Position numbers and translations under genes: made by a program
Shown: positions 55,922-64,000 of the stretch, one piece after another
How positions within the stretch are numbered: the stretch's first letter is position 1
Layout of the letters: each line of letters starts with the position of its first letter
Notes under the pieces: model-generated
The model's input: the letters and a program-made list of their open reading frames with translations, nothing else
What the model was told of the DNA's origin: nothing
Database searches by the model: none
NCBI GenBank assembly: GCA_035647615.1
Contig: DASRND010000003.1
Location: 259,135 to 323,134, forward strand
DNA from: Bacteroidales bacterium
Lineage (GTDB): Bacteria; Bacteroidota; Bacteroidia; Bacteroidales; 4484-276
Length of the DNA: 64,000 nucleotides
Direction: 5' to 3'

Positions 55922-58789
55922 TTATGGGAAGGTGATGGTGGCAGGTGCGTTCATCTTCACCAGATAGGCTTTGCCCGGCATTAGGTTTTGCAGGGTGTTG
56001 ATGTCGAAAGCCGGCCAAAACACTCCCGTGCCTGCCATTTCTTTTACGATGATCAACGATTCGGCTGCCGCGTCAAACAATGAATCCACAGCTACAGGTT
56101 CGCTGCTCAAAACGGGAATCAAATTCCATCCCTCTTCAAGTTCCAGCGACTTATCTTGAACTTTTACTCCTGTGATGTTCAGCGAAACAGCCTCATTTAC
56201 TTTGATGCTGTAGCCGGTGCTGCTGTTCCACGTCGTCAGTGTGTTGGGGCCGCTGGACGAAACATAACTGCCGGTAAGGTCTTGCAGAATGATGAGTTCA
56301 TTAGCAATCTGCTCCATCAGCGTGTCGAGGTTTTCCTGGTCAGGCTGACGGAAGGAGGAGAGGCTGTTCCAACCAGCCGTCAGCTCAATAATCTGGCTGC
56401 GCAGGCAAGCCTCACAACTACCAAAGCAAACGACGGGAAGTGAAAGGTTTTCGGCGGGAACATCCACAAAGCGGTTGTAGCCGACAAAGTTGTCGTATTC
56501 GCCACAGGCTTCTGGCACTGCTTCTTCAAAGTCAAAAGAAGGGCCGTTGAGATATTTGAAAGTCTGGTGCGTGCCGGCCTGCAGGGTGAGAGTAACCGAA
56601 TAAATTCCAAAACCCCCGGCAAGCATGGGTGTGGCGGTTGCGTTAAAATCGTTAAAAGAGCCAGCCAGAAAAACGCCATCGACGGATACTATTTCGTTGC
56701 TCATATCCACGCTAAAAGTTATTTCAACCGGCAGTGGCGGGATGCAGGTGGTGCACGTTCCGAAACAAACCAGATCGAGGATCATGTTTTCGGATGCCAC
56801 CGTAAGGTAGCGATTGCCCTCAAAGCTGCAAGCTTCGGGCACCTGCTCGTAGTCGTCGGTGGTGTTGCCATTCAGAAACTTGTATTCGTAATATTCGCCG
56901 GCCACGAGCTGGGTTGTAAATTCATAAATTCCTTCGCCCATGGGAAGCATCATAGCGGTGTCGGTGTTCCAGCCGTTGAATGCACCGGCCAGATGGACAC
57001 CCAGCGGTGACACTTCCTCATTGCTCATGTCCACGCTAAAAGTGACCTCAATATCTGCCGGCACGACGCACGGTGTGCACGCGCCAAAACAAACCGGAGC
57101 CAGCACCAAGTCGGTTAGCGGCACATCCAGATAGCGGTTGTATCCGCCATAGTTGTCGTCTTCGCCACAGGCGGGAGGCACCTGTTCCTGCTCGTCGAAA
57201 GTGATGCCGTTGATGTATTTAAAGGTATGATGTGTGCCGCTTTCCAGAATCAGTGTAACAGCGTATATGTTATCGCCGATAGGGCTCATCATAGTGGAAG
57301 CAGGATCCCAGTTCTGAAACGAACCTGTCAGATGAATGCCTTCTGCCGAAACGGTATCGTTGCTCATCTCCACCTGAAACGTAACATTCACTGCAGGTGG
57401 AGGTACACAAGGCTCACAACTGCCAAAGCAAACCACCGGAAGGGTGAGGTCATTTCCCGGCACCGTCAATGTGCGGTAGCCTGAGGGATCGGAACAGGCG
57501 GCAGGGACGGTTTCGGCACCGGCAAGGGTATTTCCATTTACATACTTAAACTGGATTTGCTCAAACTCTTCAAGGACAATTGTTGCGGTGTAAATGCCGG
57601 CTCCGGCATCGGTCATGGGTGTGGCGGCAGGATCGAAATCGTTGAACGACCCCAAAAGGTGTACACCTTCTGACAAAAGGATTTCTTCGCTCATATCTAC
57701 CCTGAAAGTTATTTCCACCAAAACCGGCTCGGGGCAAGGACCACACATACCATAACATACTACTGGAAAAACTGAATTGGCTTCAGGAACCGTAAAATAC
57801 CTGTTGTTGTTAAGGCTGCACTCTTCGGGGAGATTTTCGGCTTCCTCCCAGGTGGTTCCATTTATAAACTTGTATTCCTGGTAAGTCCCCGAAGGCAAAA
57901 TAGTGGTGTAGGTGTAAACTCCTTCACCTATTGATGTCATAGGAGTGTCGCCGGGCTGCCATCCCTGAAATCCTCCTCCGATGTGCACGCCTGCTGGCGC
58001 TATCTGTTGCATCGACATATCCACCTGGAAAGTAATTTCAACATCAACAGGCGGCGGGCCGCAAGGATAGCAACTGCCGAAACAAACCGGATCGAGCGTG
58101 GTGGTAACTGCCGGCACTATCACCCAACGGTTGTTGCTATGTGCGCATTGCGGCGGAACGGTTTCGCCACCGACCCAGGCGTTGCCATTTAAAAATTTAT
58201 ACTCATGATATTCTCCAACCCCTACTGATACTGTGACGGCATAAACACCGTTCCCCACGGGAAGCATTTCGGTGGCGCCGGTATTCCAGCCCTGAAACGA
58301 TCCGGCCACATGAACACCCAGCGGTGACACCGTTTGGTTACTCATGTCCACCTGAAAAGTCATGTCCACCTGTAGCGGGTTGCAGGAGATGCAACTCTCA
58401 AAGCAAACGGTTGGAATTGTTACATCTTCGGCAGGAACTTCAAAAACCCGGTTGTGGTCATTGCCAATCACACAAGTGTAGGCGCTGTTGAGATCTTCTA
58501 CGTCCGCCCATGTGGTGCCGTTGATATATTTCCAAAGGATGGTTTCGCCGGCAGGTAAATCAAGCTTCAGGGTATAAATTTTTCCAATAGGAGGTTTCAC
58601 CATCATGGTGGCAGCCGGATCCCAGCCCTGAAAGTTGCCGGCAATATGCACCCCAAGTGGCGATACAACATCTACTTCCGCCATATCTACCCTGAAAGTT
58701 ACGAGTGTTGCCGAGGCTGGACTTACATTGCCCACCAGCAGAATAAGGGTCAGCAGGAGTCTTGCAAAGTGCGTTAATTGTTTTTTCAT
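55922..58789 (-). CDS. Secreted protein with seven carbohydrate-binding-like repeats
   Basis: 955 residues with a signal peptide (LTHFARLLLTLILLVGNVSPASA). Seven repeats of about 110 residues follow. Each starts like VTFQVDMSNQTVSPLGVHVAGSFQ, has a YEYKFLNGN segment, and closes with VCFGSCxPC. The GVHxAGxFxxWxP...M pattern resembles starch/glycogen-binding E-set domains (CBM20/CBM48/AMPK type). The C-terminus (from about residue 790) has two ELTAGWNSLS-like domains and no evident T9SS CTD. It is the downstream partner of the paralogue at 58835, 45 bp apart. The carbohydrate ligand is inferred only. Confidence 0.82.
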   Translation of the reverse strand: MKKQLTHFARLLLTLILLVGNVSPASATLVTFRVDMAEVDVVSPLGVHIAGNFQGWDPAATMMVKPPIGKIYTLKLDLPAGETILWKYINGTTWADVEDLNSAYTCVIGNDHNRVFEVPAEDVTIPTVCFESCISCNPLQVDMTFQVDMSNQTVSPLGVHVAGSFQGWNTGATEMLPVGNGVYAVTVSVGVGEYHEYKFLNGNAWVGGETVPPQCAHSNNRWVIVPAVTTTLDPVCFGSCYPCGPPPVDVEITFQVDMSMQQIAPAGVHIGGGFQGWQPGDTPMTSIGEGVYTYTTILPSGTYQEYKFINGTTWEEAENLPEECSLNNNRYFTVPEANSVFPVVCYGMCGPCPEPVLVEITFRVDMSEEILLSEGVHLLGSFNDFDPAATPMTDAGAGIYTATIVLEEFEQIQFKYVNGNTLAGAETVPAACSDPSGYRTLTVPGNDLTLPVVCFGSCEPCVPPPAVNVTFQVEMSNDTVSAEGIHLTGSFQNWDPASTMMSPIGDNIYAVTLILESGTHHTFKYINGITFDEQEQVPPACGEDDNYGGYNRYLDVPLTDLVLAPVCFGACTPCVVPADIEVTFSVDMSNEEVSPLGVHLAGAFNGWNTDTAMMLPMGEGIYEFTTQLVAGEYYEYKFLNGNTTDDYEQVPEACSFEGNRYLTVASENMILDLVCFGTCTTCIPPLPVEITFSVDMSNEIVSVDGVFLAGSFNDFNATATPMLAGGFGIYSVTLTLQAGTHQTFKYLNGPSFDFEEAVPEACGEYDNFVGYNRFVDVPAENLSLPVVCFGSCEACLRSQIIELTAGWNSLSSFRQPDQENLDTLMEQIANELIILQDLTGSYVSSSGPNTLTTWNSSTGYSIKVNEAVSLNITGVKVQDKSLELEEGWNLIPVLSSEPVAVDSLFDAAAESLIIVKEMAGTGVFWPAFDINTLQNLMPGKAYLVKMNAPATITFP

Positions 58790-58834
58790 CGTCGTTAGGT
58801 TTTAGTTTTTAATAAAATTGTATTCTTTTCTGTG

Positions 58835-61453
58835 TTAATGATTAATAATCAGCTTGCGATGTACAACTCCACTTGCTGTCCGGATTTCGAGATGATACAA
58901 TCCGCTTTGCAAATGATGCACATTCATCATTTTGTTATTAATAATAATATGATCGATAAGTTTTCCATCAATGGAATAAATCAGCACTTCAGGCGAACCG
59001 ACAAGCCCTGAAAAACAAACAACATTGTCGGTGGGGTTGGGAAATAAAACCACTCCATTATTTGGATTATTGGCCGGGTTATGAATGTTGTTGATGATGC
59101 AGGTGTCGCAGGAAGAAAAGCAAAAAGCAGTAAGCACCACCGGCTCCTGCGGAACTGTGAAGTAGCGGTTGTTGTTGGCAGCGCAGGCAGCAGGAACCGT
59201 TTCGTCATCGCCCCAGCTACTGCCATTAATAAACTTAAACTCGTGATAGCTTCCGGCTTCCAGTGTGGTGGTGTAGGTATAAATATCCTCTTCGTCCTGA
59301 ACCATCGGCGTAGCTTCCGGGTTCCACTCCTGAAAATCGCCGGCCAGATGCACCCCTTCTCCTGATACTATTTCGTTGGCCATATCCACCCTGAAAGTTA
59401 CGGCTACCTGCGGCGGCACAATATCACAGGGGAAACAACTTCCAAAGCAAAAAGCAGTGAGTGTATCCGGCTGATCAGGCACTGTAAAAAACCGGTTGCC
59501 GCTGTTGGCACAACCTTCCGGTACCAGCTCCTGTCCGTCCCAGGTGTTGCCGTTTACAAATTTGAATTCGTGATAGGTGTTGGAGGCGAGGACGATCGTA
59601 GCCGCGTAAACGGCGTCGGCAATGTTGATCATGGCGCTGGCTGCAGGGTTCCAGCCCTGGAAATCGCCGGCCAGGTGCACGCCATCAGCCGAAACAGTTT
59701 CATTGGCCATGTCGACAACAAAAGTGATTTCTACATTGGTGGGCGGTGGCCCGCACGGTTCGCAACTGCCAAAACACCAGGCCGGCAAAATTGTGTTTTC
59801 GTCAGGAATGGTAATAAAACGGTTGTTATTTTGAGCACACTCCGGCGGGACGATTTCGGCAGCGTCGAAGGTGTTGCCATTGATAAACTTAAACTCGTGA
59901 TAAGCACCTTCTTCCAGCATAAGTGTTGCTTCATAGACATTGTCGCCCGAGAGTGTCATGGGTGTTCCGGCGGGATTCCATCCCTGGAAAGTTCCTGCCA
60001 GATGCACGCCTTCGGGAGCAACCGTTTGGTAGCTCATATCCACACGGAAAGTTATGGCATAATCAGGCAACGGTGGTACGCAGGGTTCGCAACTGCCAAA
60101 ACAGAGCGCTGGCATGGTGGTGTCGTTGGCGGGCACCGTGAAGTACCGGTTGTAGCCGCCCAGTCCATCGGGGATGCCGCAGCTTTCTGGTACCAATTCG
60201 GTGTCGTCGAAGGTGATTCCATTAATAAATTTGTACTCCTGAAAGCTCGCGGAAGGCAGCACCAGCGTGGTGGAATAAATTCCGTTGCCGGATGCGGCTA
60301 ATGGCGTGGACGATGCGTTCCAGTTCTGGAAAGAACCTGCCAGATGCACCCCGTCGGGCGAGACAATTTCGTTGGTCATGTCGATGGCAAATGTTACGGC
60401 AACATCCACAGGCGGTGGGCTGCAGGGATCGCAGGATGCGTAGCAGACCAGCGGAAGGGCGGTGTCATTTTGCGGAAGCGTAATGTAGCGGTTGTTGTTG
60501 ACGCCGCAGGCCTCGGGCACATCCTCCGATTCTTCCCATGTGGTGCCGTTGATGTATTTAAACTCCTGATAACTTCCCGACGACAAAGTGGCGGTGTAGG
60601 TATAAATATTATCGCCGGCGTCGGTCATGGGTGTGGCGCCGGGCAGCCATCCCTGAAATCCGCCACCAATGTGCACGCCGTCGGACGAAATGGTTTGCTC
60701 CGACATATCCACCTGAAAAGTTACCTGAATATCCACAGGCGGCGGGCCGCATGGGAAGCAGCTTCCAAAACAAACTGCTTCCAAAGTAGTAGGAACCGGC
60801 GGCACGATGAGGTAACGGTTCATGCCATTGGCACAGGGAGGCGGCACCGTTTCGTCGAAACCCCAGTCGTTGCCATTGATAAACTTGTATTCGTAATATC
60901 CGCCCGCTTCCACCGCAACAGTCACCTGGTAAACATTGTCGCCCGCCAGCGTCATGAGGGTAGCTCCCGGCTGCCACGGCGGCTCCTGAAAGCTGCCGGC
61001 AACGTGCACGCCGTTAGCCGAAACAGTTTCGTTGGACATATCCACCTGAAAAGTGATTTCCACCAGCGGAGGGTTACAGATGGTGCAACTGCCAAAACAA
61101 AAAGCATCGAGCACTACGTTTTGTGCGGGTACCGTCAGAAAGCGGTTGTTGTTGAACGCACAACCCGGCGGCACTTGCTCGTCCATTCCCCAGTCGTTGC
61201 CGTTGATAAATTTATATTCGATGGCCTCACCGGAAGCCAGTTCGGCTGTGTAGGCGTAAATATTATTCTGCGTCAGCGTCATCTCTGTGCTGCCCGGGTT
61301 CCATTCCTGGAAATTCCCGGCAATGTGCACTCCCAGTGGCGACACCGTTTGCTCCGACATATCCACCCTAAAAGTAACCTCCACGGCCAGAGCCTGCGTA
61401 ACTACAATACCAGCAATCATCAATGCAATCAACAGCGTAATTCTCCTCCACAT
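58835..61453 (-). CDS. T9SS cargo protein with seven carbohydrate-binding-like repeats
   Basis: 872 residues with signal peptide (ITLLIALMIAGIVVTQALA). Seven repeats of the same type as the next gene (VTFRVDMSEQTVSPLGVHIAG, YEFKFINGNDWG, CFGSCxPC; one repeat has the insertion QEPPWQP). It then ends in a type A T9SS sorting domain (VVLFPNPTDNVVCFSG, ending RKLIINH). The paired Cys near each repeat end likely form a disulfide. First gene of the pair; a -7 element lies 30 bp upstream. Confidence 0.85.
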   Translation of the reverse strand: MWRRITLLIALMIAGIVVTQALAVEVTFRVDMSEQTVSPLGVHIAGNFQEWNPGSTEMTLTQNNIYAYTAELASGEAIEYKFINGNDWGMDEQVPPGCAFNNNRFLTVPAQNVVLDAFCFGSCTICNPPLVEITFQVDMSNETVSANGVHVAGSFQEPPWQPGATLMTLAGDNVYQVTVAVEAGGYYEYKFINGNDWGFDETVPPPCANGMNRYLIVPPVPTTLEAVCFGSCFPCGPPPVDIQVTFQVDMSEQTISSDGVHIGGGFQGWLPGATPMTDAGDNIYTYTATLSSGSYQEFKYINGTTWEESEDVPEACGVNNNRYITLPQNDTALPLVCYASCDPCSPPPVDVAVTFAIDMTNEIVSPDGVHLAGSFQNWNASSTPLAASGNGIYSTTLVLPSASFQEYKFINGITFDDTELVPESCGIPDGLGGYNRYFTVPANDTTMPALCFGSCEPCVPPLPDYAITFRVDMSYQTVAPEGVHLAGTFQGWNPAGTPMTLSGDNVYEATLMLEEGAYHEFKFINGNTFDAAEIVPPECAQNNNRFITIPDENTILPAWCFGSCEPCGPPPTNVEITFVVDMANETVSADGVHLAGDFQGWNPAASAMINIADAVYAATIVLASNTYHEFKFVNGNTWDGQELVPEGCANSGNRFFTVPDQPDTLTAFCFGSCFPCDIVPPQVAVTFRVDMANEIVSGEGVHLAGDFQEWNPEATPMVQDEEDIYTYTTTLEAGSYHEFKFINGSSWGDDETVPAACAANNNRYFTVPQEPVVLTAFCFSSCDTCIINNIHNPANNPNNGVVLFPNPTDNVVCFSGLVGSPEVLIYSIDGKLIDHIIINNKMMNVHHLQSGLYHLEIRTASGVVHRKLIINH

Positions 61454-61482
61454 AATCGTTGTTTTTTAGTTTTTATAATTTT

Positions 61483-61490
61483 CAAAAATA
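61483..61490 (-). promoter_or_regulatory. Candidate -7 element for the repeat-protein operon
   Basis: Minus-strand TATTTTTG matches TAnnTTTG, 30 bp before the start of the 58835-61453 gene. No -33 box is clear; the expected site would lie inside the sorting-domain remnant. Confidence 0.4.
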
Positions 61491-61491
61491 A

Positions 61492-61641
61492 TTATTGTCT
61501 GACCAACTTCCCGCTAAAAAGCTGATTTTCATCAAAAATATAAAAGTAACGTAACCCCGCCTGTAAATGCGAAATGTCAATCTGCACATTATTGGGCTGG
61601 CATTCATTTGCTAAACAGCCTTGCAGGTTGTAAAAATAGAT
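61492..61641 (-). pseudogene. Remnant of a T9SS C-terminal sorting domain
   Basis: A minus-strand frame without a start codon reads FYNLQGCLANECQ, then VQIDISHLQAGLRYFYIF and NQLFSGKLVRQ before a TAA stop. This is the typical end of a type A sorting domain. An in-frame stop precedes it, so only the last 49 codons of the former gene survive. Confidence 0.65.
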
Positions 61642-62009
61642 TTAGCAGCCAAAAATTAAAGCTGTTAAATATAGATTATTCTTCACCGTAACTGCCGCCG
61701 GAACAAACCACCACCAAAAGGTGTTGCTACAATAAAATAAATCTTAATCCAATTTTTACAAATCCTTTAAAATAAACCCAAGGCTAGCGGACAACTATCA
61801 AAAGGTTTGCTTTCCGACAGGTAAATCAAGCTTTTGATTAATTCTGCAAATATGACAGCAAAACAAAAGCATAATGTGGCTGTGTTTGTTTTAAGTAAAG
61901 CGGCTCAAGTCATAGGATGGCTGGATATTAGAACCTAAATGTCTGATGCAGCCAATGTTTTGCACAAATTTTGATTAGACCTATCTTGCAATCGAACAAA
62001 AATAAACAA
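61642..62009. other. Intergenic stretch upstream of the DnaJ-type gene
   Basis: No supported gene. It contains the upstream edge of the sorting-domain remnant and, near 61945-61980, a weak TTTTG / TATCTTGC pair that could be the dnaJ-type gene promoter (two mismatches). Confidence 0.4.
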
Positions 62010-62954
62010 ATGGAATACAAAGATTATTACAAAATATTGGAAGTAGAAAAGGCGGCATCTCCTGACGACATTAAGAAGAGCTACCGCAGGCTGGCGCGCA
62101 AATACCATCCCGACAAAAACCCGGGCAACCCCAAATCAGAGGAGAAATTTAAAGAGATGCAGGAGGCTTACGAGGTACTGAAAGACCCCGCCAAGCGCCA
62201 GAAGTACGACCAGCTCGGCTCCAACTGGAATCAATACCAGCATGCCGGTGGCGGCGCGAACGACTTTAGCAACTGGGCACAGCAAGGTGGCGGAAGTCAG
62301 TACCGTTCAGCTTCCTTTGATGAAGTTTTTGGCGACAGCGGAGGCTTCAGCGATTTCTTCCGCAGTTTCTTTGGTGGCGCTGCCGGTGGGCAGGCTGGCT
62401 TCGACGGTACCCGAAGACGCCGCAGTAGTGGCTATCGCAGCATCCGCGGAAGCGACTACCAGGCGAAGGTGCGTCTCACACTCGAGGATGCTTTCAGAGG
62501 CTCCTCGGCAGTGCTCAACGTTAACGAACAGAAAATTAAAATCAACCTAAAGCCGGGCGTGCGCGACGGACAAGTGCTTCGCGTAAAAGGTAAAGGTGCT
62601 CCTTCGCCTTCCGGTGGCGAAAGCGGCGATCTGCTGCTGAAGATTTCGGTAATCAACAACACCAATTTTACTATCGATGGAAACAATCTGCATCTCGATT
62701 TTACCACCGATCTCTACACCGCCATGCTGGGCGGCAAACTTACCGTAGATTCCATCGAAAAACCCATCAGCATTACCTTGCCCCGCGAAACCTCCAATGG
62801 GAAAGTGCTGCGCCTCAAAGGTCAGGGTATGCCCGTGTACGGGAAAAAAGATGAGCGTGGTGACATGTATCTTAAAATTCATGTTTCACTTCCCAAAGGC
62901 CTCACCGCCGAAGAAATCTCACTTTTCGAAAAATTGGCTGCTTTGCGTCGGTAG
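62010..62954 (+). CDS. CbpA-type DnaJ-domain co-chaperone
   Basis: Start at 62010 ([16 protein letters not shown]). 314 residues: a J domain with the HPD motif (KYHPDKNPG), then a Gly/Phe-rich linker (about 80-165). The C-terminal peptide-binding domain ([28 protein letters not shown]) follows directly without the CxxCxGxG zinc region. This is the CbpA/DnaJ type III-like layout. It would stimulate DnaK ATPase and deliver substrates. Confidence 0.92.
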   Translation: MEYKDYYKILEVEKAASPDDIKKSYRRLARKYHPDKNPGNPKSEEKFKEMQEAYEVLKDPAKRQKYDQLGSNWNQYQHAGGGANDFSNWAQQGGGSQYRSASFDEVFGDSGGFSDFFRSFFGGAAGGQAGFDGTRRRRSSGYRSIRGSDYQAKVRLTLEDAFRGSSAVLNVNEQKIKINLKPGVRDGQVLRVKGKGAPSPSGGESGDLLLKISVINNTNFTIDGNNLHLDFTTDLYTAMLGGKLTVDSIEKPISITLPRETSNGKVLRLKGQGMPVYGKKDERGDMYLKIHVSLPKGLTAEEISLFEKLAALRR

Positions 62955-63040
62955 CCGTTACCGAAATAATAAAAGATACTCCATGCCGTTTAACCCACTT
63001 TATTAATCCATACACTGTTGCCGGTATCGCTGCTTTACTT

Positions 63041-64000
63041 ATGAATAAACTATACACTGCTCTCTTCATACTTCTATTTGTTGCCCCATTTGCGGGATTC
63101 AAACAAGTGCACGCGCAGGGTGCCACCATCCGCGGCTTCATTTACGAACGCGAAACCGGTGAGCCCGTAATTTTTACCAACGCCTATCTTTACAAAACTA
63201 CTTATGGCGCCTCCACTGATGTGAATGGTTATTACATTATTACAAAGGTGCCTCCCGGTGAGTACATTTTGATGGTGACCTCGATGGGATTCGATACGCT
63301 GCGTGAACAGATTACTGTGAAAGTAGGAGATATTTTAAACAAAAATCTTTTTGTTAACGAATCGTCAATAACCCTCGGAACGGTGCATGTATCTGCCGAA
63401 AGGCAGGCAGCAAGCACCGAAACGCGTACTTCCATTGTTAAAGTTACGCCCATAGATATTAAGCAAATCCCATCGGTGGGCGGTCAGCCCGACCTGGCGC
63501 AATACCTTCAGGTGCTGCCCGGTGTGATTTTTACCGGCGACCAGGGCGGCCAGCTTTACATCCGTGGTGGCTCGCCTATTCAAAACAAAGTGATGCTCGA
63601 CGGTATGGTTATTTACAACCCGTTTCATTCTATCGGGCTGTTTTCGGTTTTTGAAACCGACATTATCCGAAATGCCGATATTTTCACTGGCGGGTTTAAT
63701 GCCGAACAGGGCGGACGAATATCTTCGATAATGGACATCACCACCCGCGATGGAAACAAAAAACGGATGGCCGGAAAAATCGGCGCCTCTACTTTTGGTG
63801 CCAACGTGATGATAGAAGGCCCCATAAAAAAACAAGCCGAAACTGGCGGCGGAAGCTCCTCATTTATCTTGTCGGCCAAAAATTCCTACCTCAAACAAAG
63901 CTCCGATATTTTTTATGGATATGTAAATGACGATCAGGGATTGCCGTTTAACTTTTTGGATTTGTATGGAAAAGTATCTATCAACGCTTCGAACGGCAGT
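63041..64000 (+). CDS. TonB-dependent receptor (3' end outside window)
   Basis: The frame from ATG 63041 stays open to the last base, so only the first 320 residues are visible. Signal peptide (LFILLFVAPFAGFKQVHAQ), then a CarboxypepD_reg-like domain (IRGFIYERETGEPVIFTNAY, GEYILMVTSMGFDT). A plug domain follows: PSVGGQPDLAQYLQVLPGV, GGQLYIRGGSPIQNKVMLDG, YNPFHSIGLFSVF. It is an outer-membrane active transporter; the substrate cannot be read from this part. Confidence 0.88.
   Translation, partial: MNKLYTALFILLFVAPFAGFKQVHAQGATIRGFIYERETGEPVIFTNAYLYKTTYGASTDVNGYYIITKVPPGEYILMVTSMGFDTLREQITVKVGDILNKNLFVNESSITLGTVHVSAERQAASTETRTSIVKVTPIDIKQIPSVGGQPDLAQYLQVLPGVIFTGDQGGQLYIRGGSPIQNKVMLDGMVIYNPFHSIGLFSVFETDIIRNADIFTGGFNAEQGGRISSIMDITTRDGNKKRMAGKIGASTFGANVMIEGPIKKQAETGGGSSSFILSAKNSYLKQSSDIFYGYVNDDQGLPFNFLDLYGKVSINASNGS

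Noticed and set aside
55922..61453. Possible CRISPR-like or DNA tandem repeat array
   Set aside because: The periodicity is about 330 bp, stays in frame and is degenerate at DNA level, so it is protein-domain duplication and not a CRISPR array.
60344..61525. A 393-codon plus-strand frame opposite the seven-repeat protein
   Set aside because: It is a periodic shadow of the protein repeats; the same antisense frames recur at 59570-60301 and 56567-57010 over other repeats.

Overview
The window is a chromosomal segment of a Bacteroidota bacterium, most likely from the Bacteroidales/Marinilabiliales side of the phylum. The evidence is type IX secretion (T9SS) C-terminal sorting domains on several large exported proteins, a GldB-type lipoprotein, a PorZ-like propeller protein, two GLPGLI-family proteins, an S46 dipeptidyl-peptidase, promoters of the TTTG / TAnnTTTG type, and a core translation operon with the usual long Bacteroidota IF-2. 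No phage, plasmid, IS element or CRISPR array was seen.

Layout. 1-6.5 kb: 3' end of a PorZ-like gene, recO, a tiny lipoprotein overlapping its neighbours, a SprT-like metalloprotease, manC and an S46 peptidase. 6.9-15.3 kb: DUF2461 gene, the rimP-nusA-infB operon with a leader hairpin, then a conserved membrane-anchored protein, a DUF3822 protein, rsmD and a DUF2795 protein. 15.3-20.6 kb (minus strand): cobalamin adenosyltransferase, ABC ATPase, a secreted protein, an outer-membrane porin and yifB. 21-25.5 kb: two GLPGLI genes and a large outer-membrane receptor-like protein, flanked by a 58-bp direct repeat. 25.5-32 kb (minus): a divergent chaperone-usher cluster with an usher, a PapD-like chaperone and four DUF4402-type candidate pilins. 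32.5-37.7 kb: a truncated response regulator, a large T9SS cargo protein with PKD domains, repeat-rich DNA and gldB. 37.8-50.7 kb: two beta-barrel proteins, nadE, an OmpA/TSP3 protein, mrp and a NifU-domain gene, a 1-Cys peroxiredoxin divergent from oxyR, tatC, a glycosyltransferase and a GEVED/T9SS protein. 50.8-54.6 kb is an AT-rich accessory patch: HEPN/zinc-ribbon protein, TerB-like protein, CFI-box protein and small membrane proteins. 55.1-55.8 kb: an intact tRNA-Pro, preceded by a duplicated promoter plus 5' half of the same tRNA, with a GIY-YIG gene between them. 55.9-61.5 kb: two tandem paralogues, each with seven carbohydrate-binding-like repeats. 62-64 kb: a CbpA-type DnaJ protein and the start of a TonB-dependent receptor.

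Functional view. Much of the window serves the cell envelope: T9SS cargo and support (PorZ-like, GldB), TonB/GLPGLI modules, OmpA and a pilus-like assembly line. The chaperone-usher cluster is the best candidate for a poorly described system. The chaperone keeps the family signatures, the usher carries a plug-like Ig domain inside a beta barrel, and the candidate subunits end in a beta strand of the classical pilin pattern, three of the four with a penultimate tyrosine. A remnant of a second usher gene lies 4.9 kb away. All functional calls come from reading the translated sequence; no database search was run.
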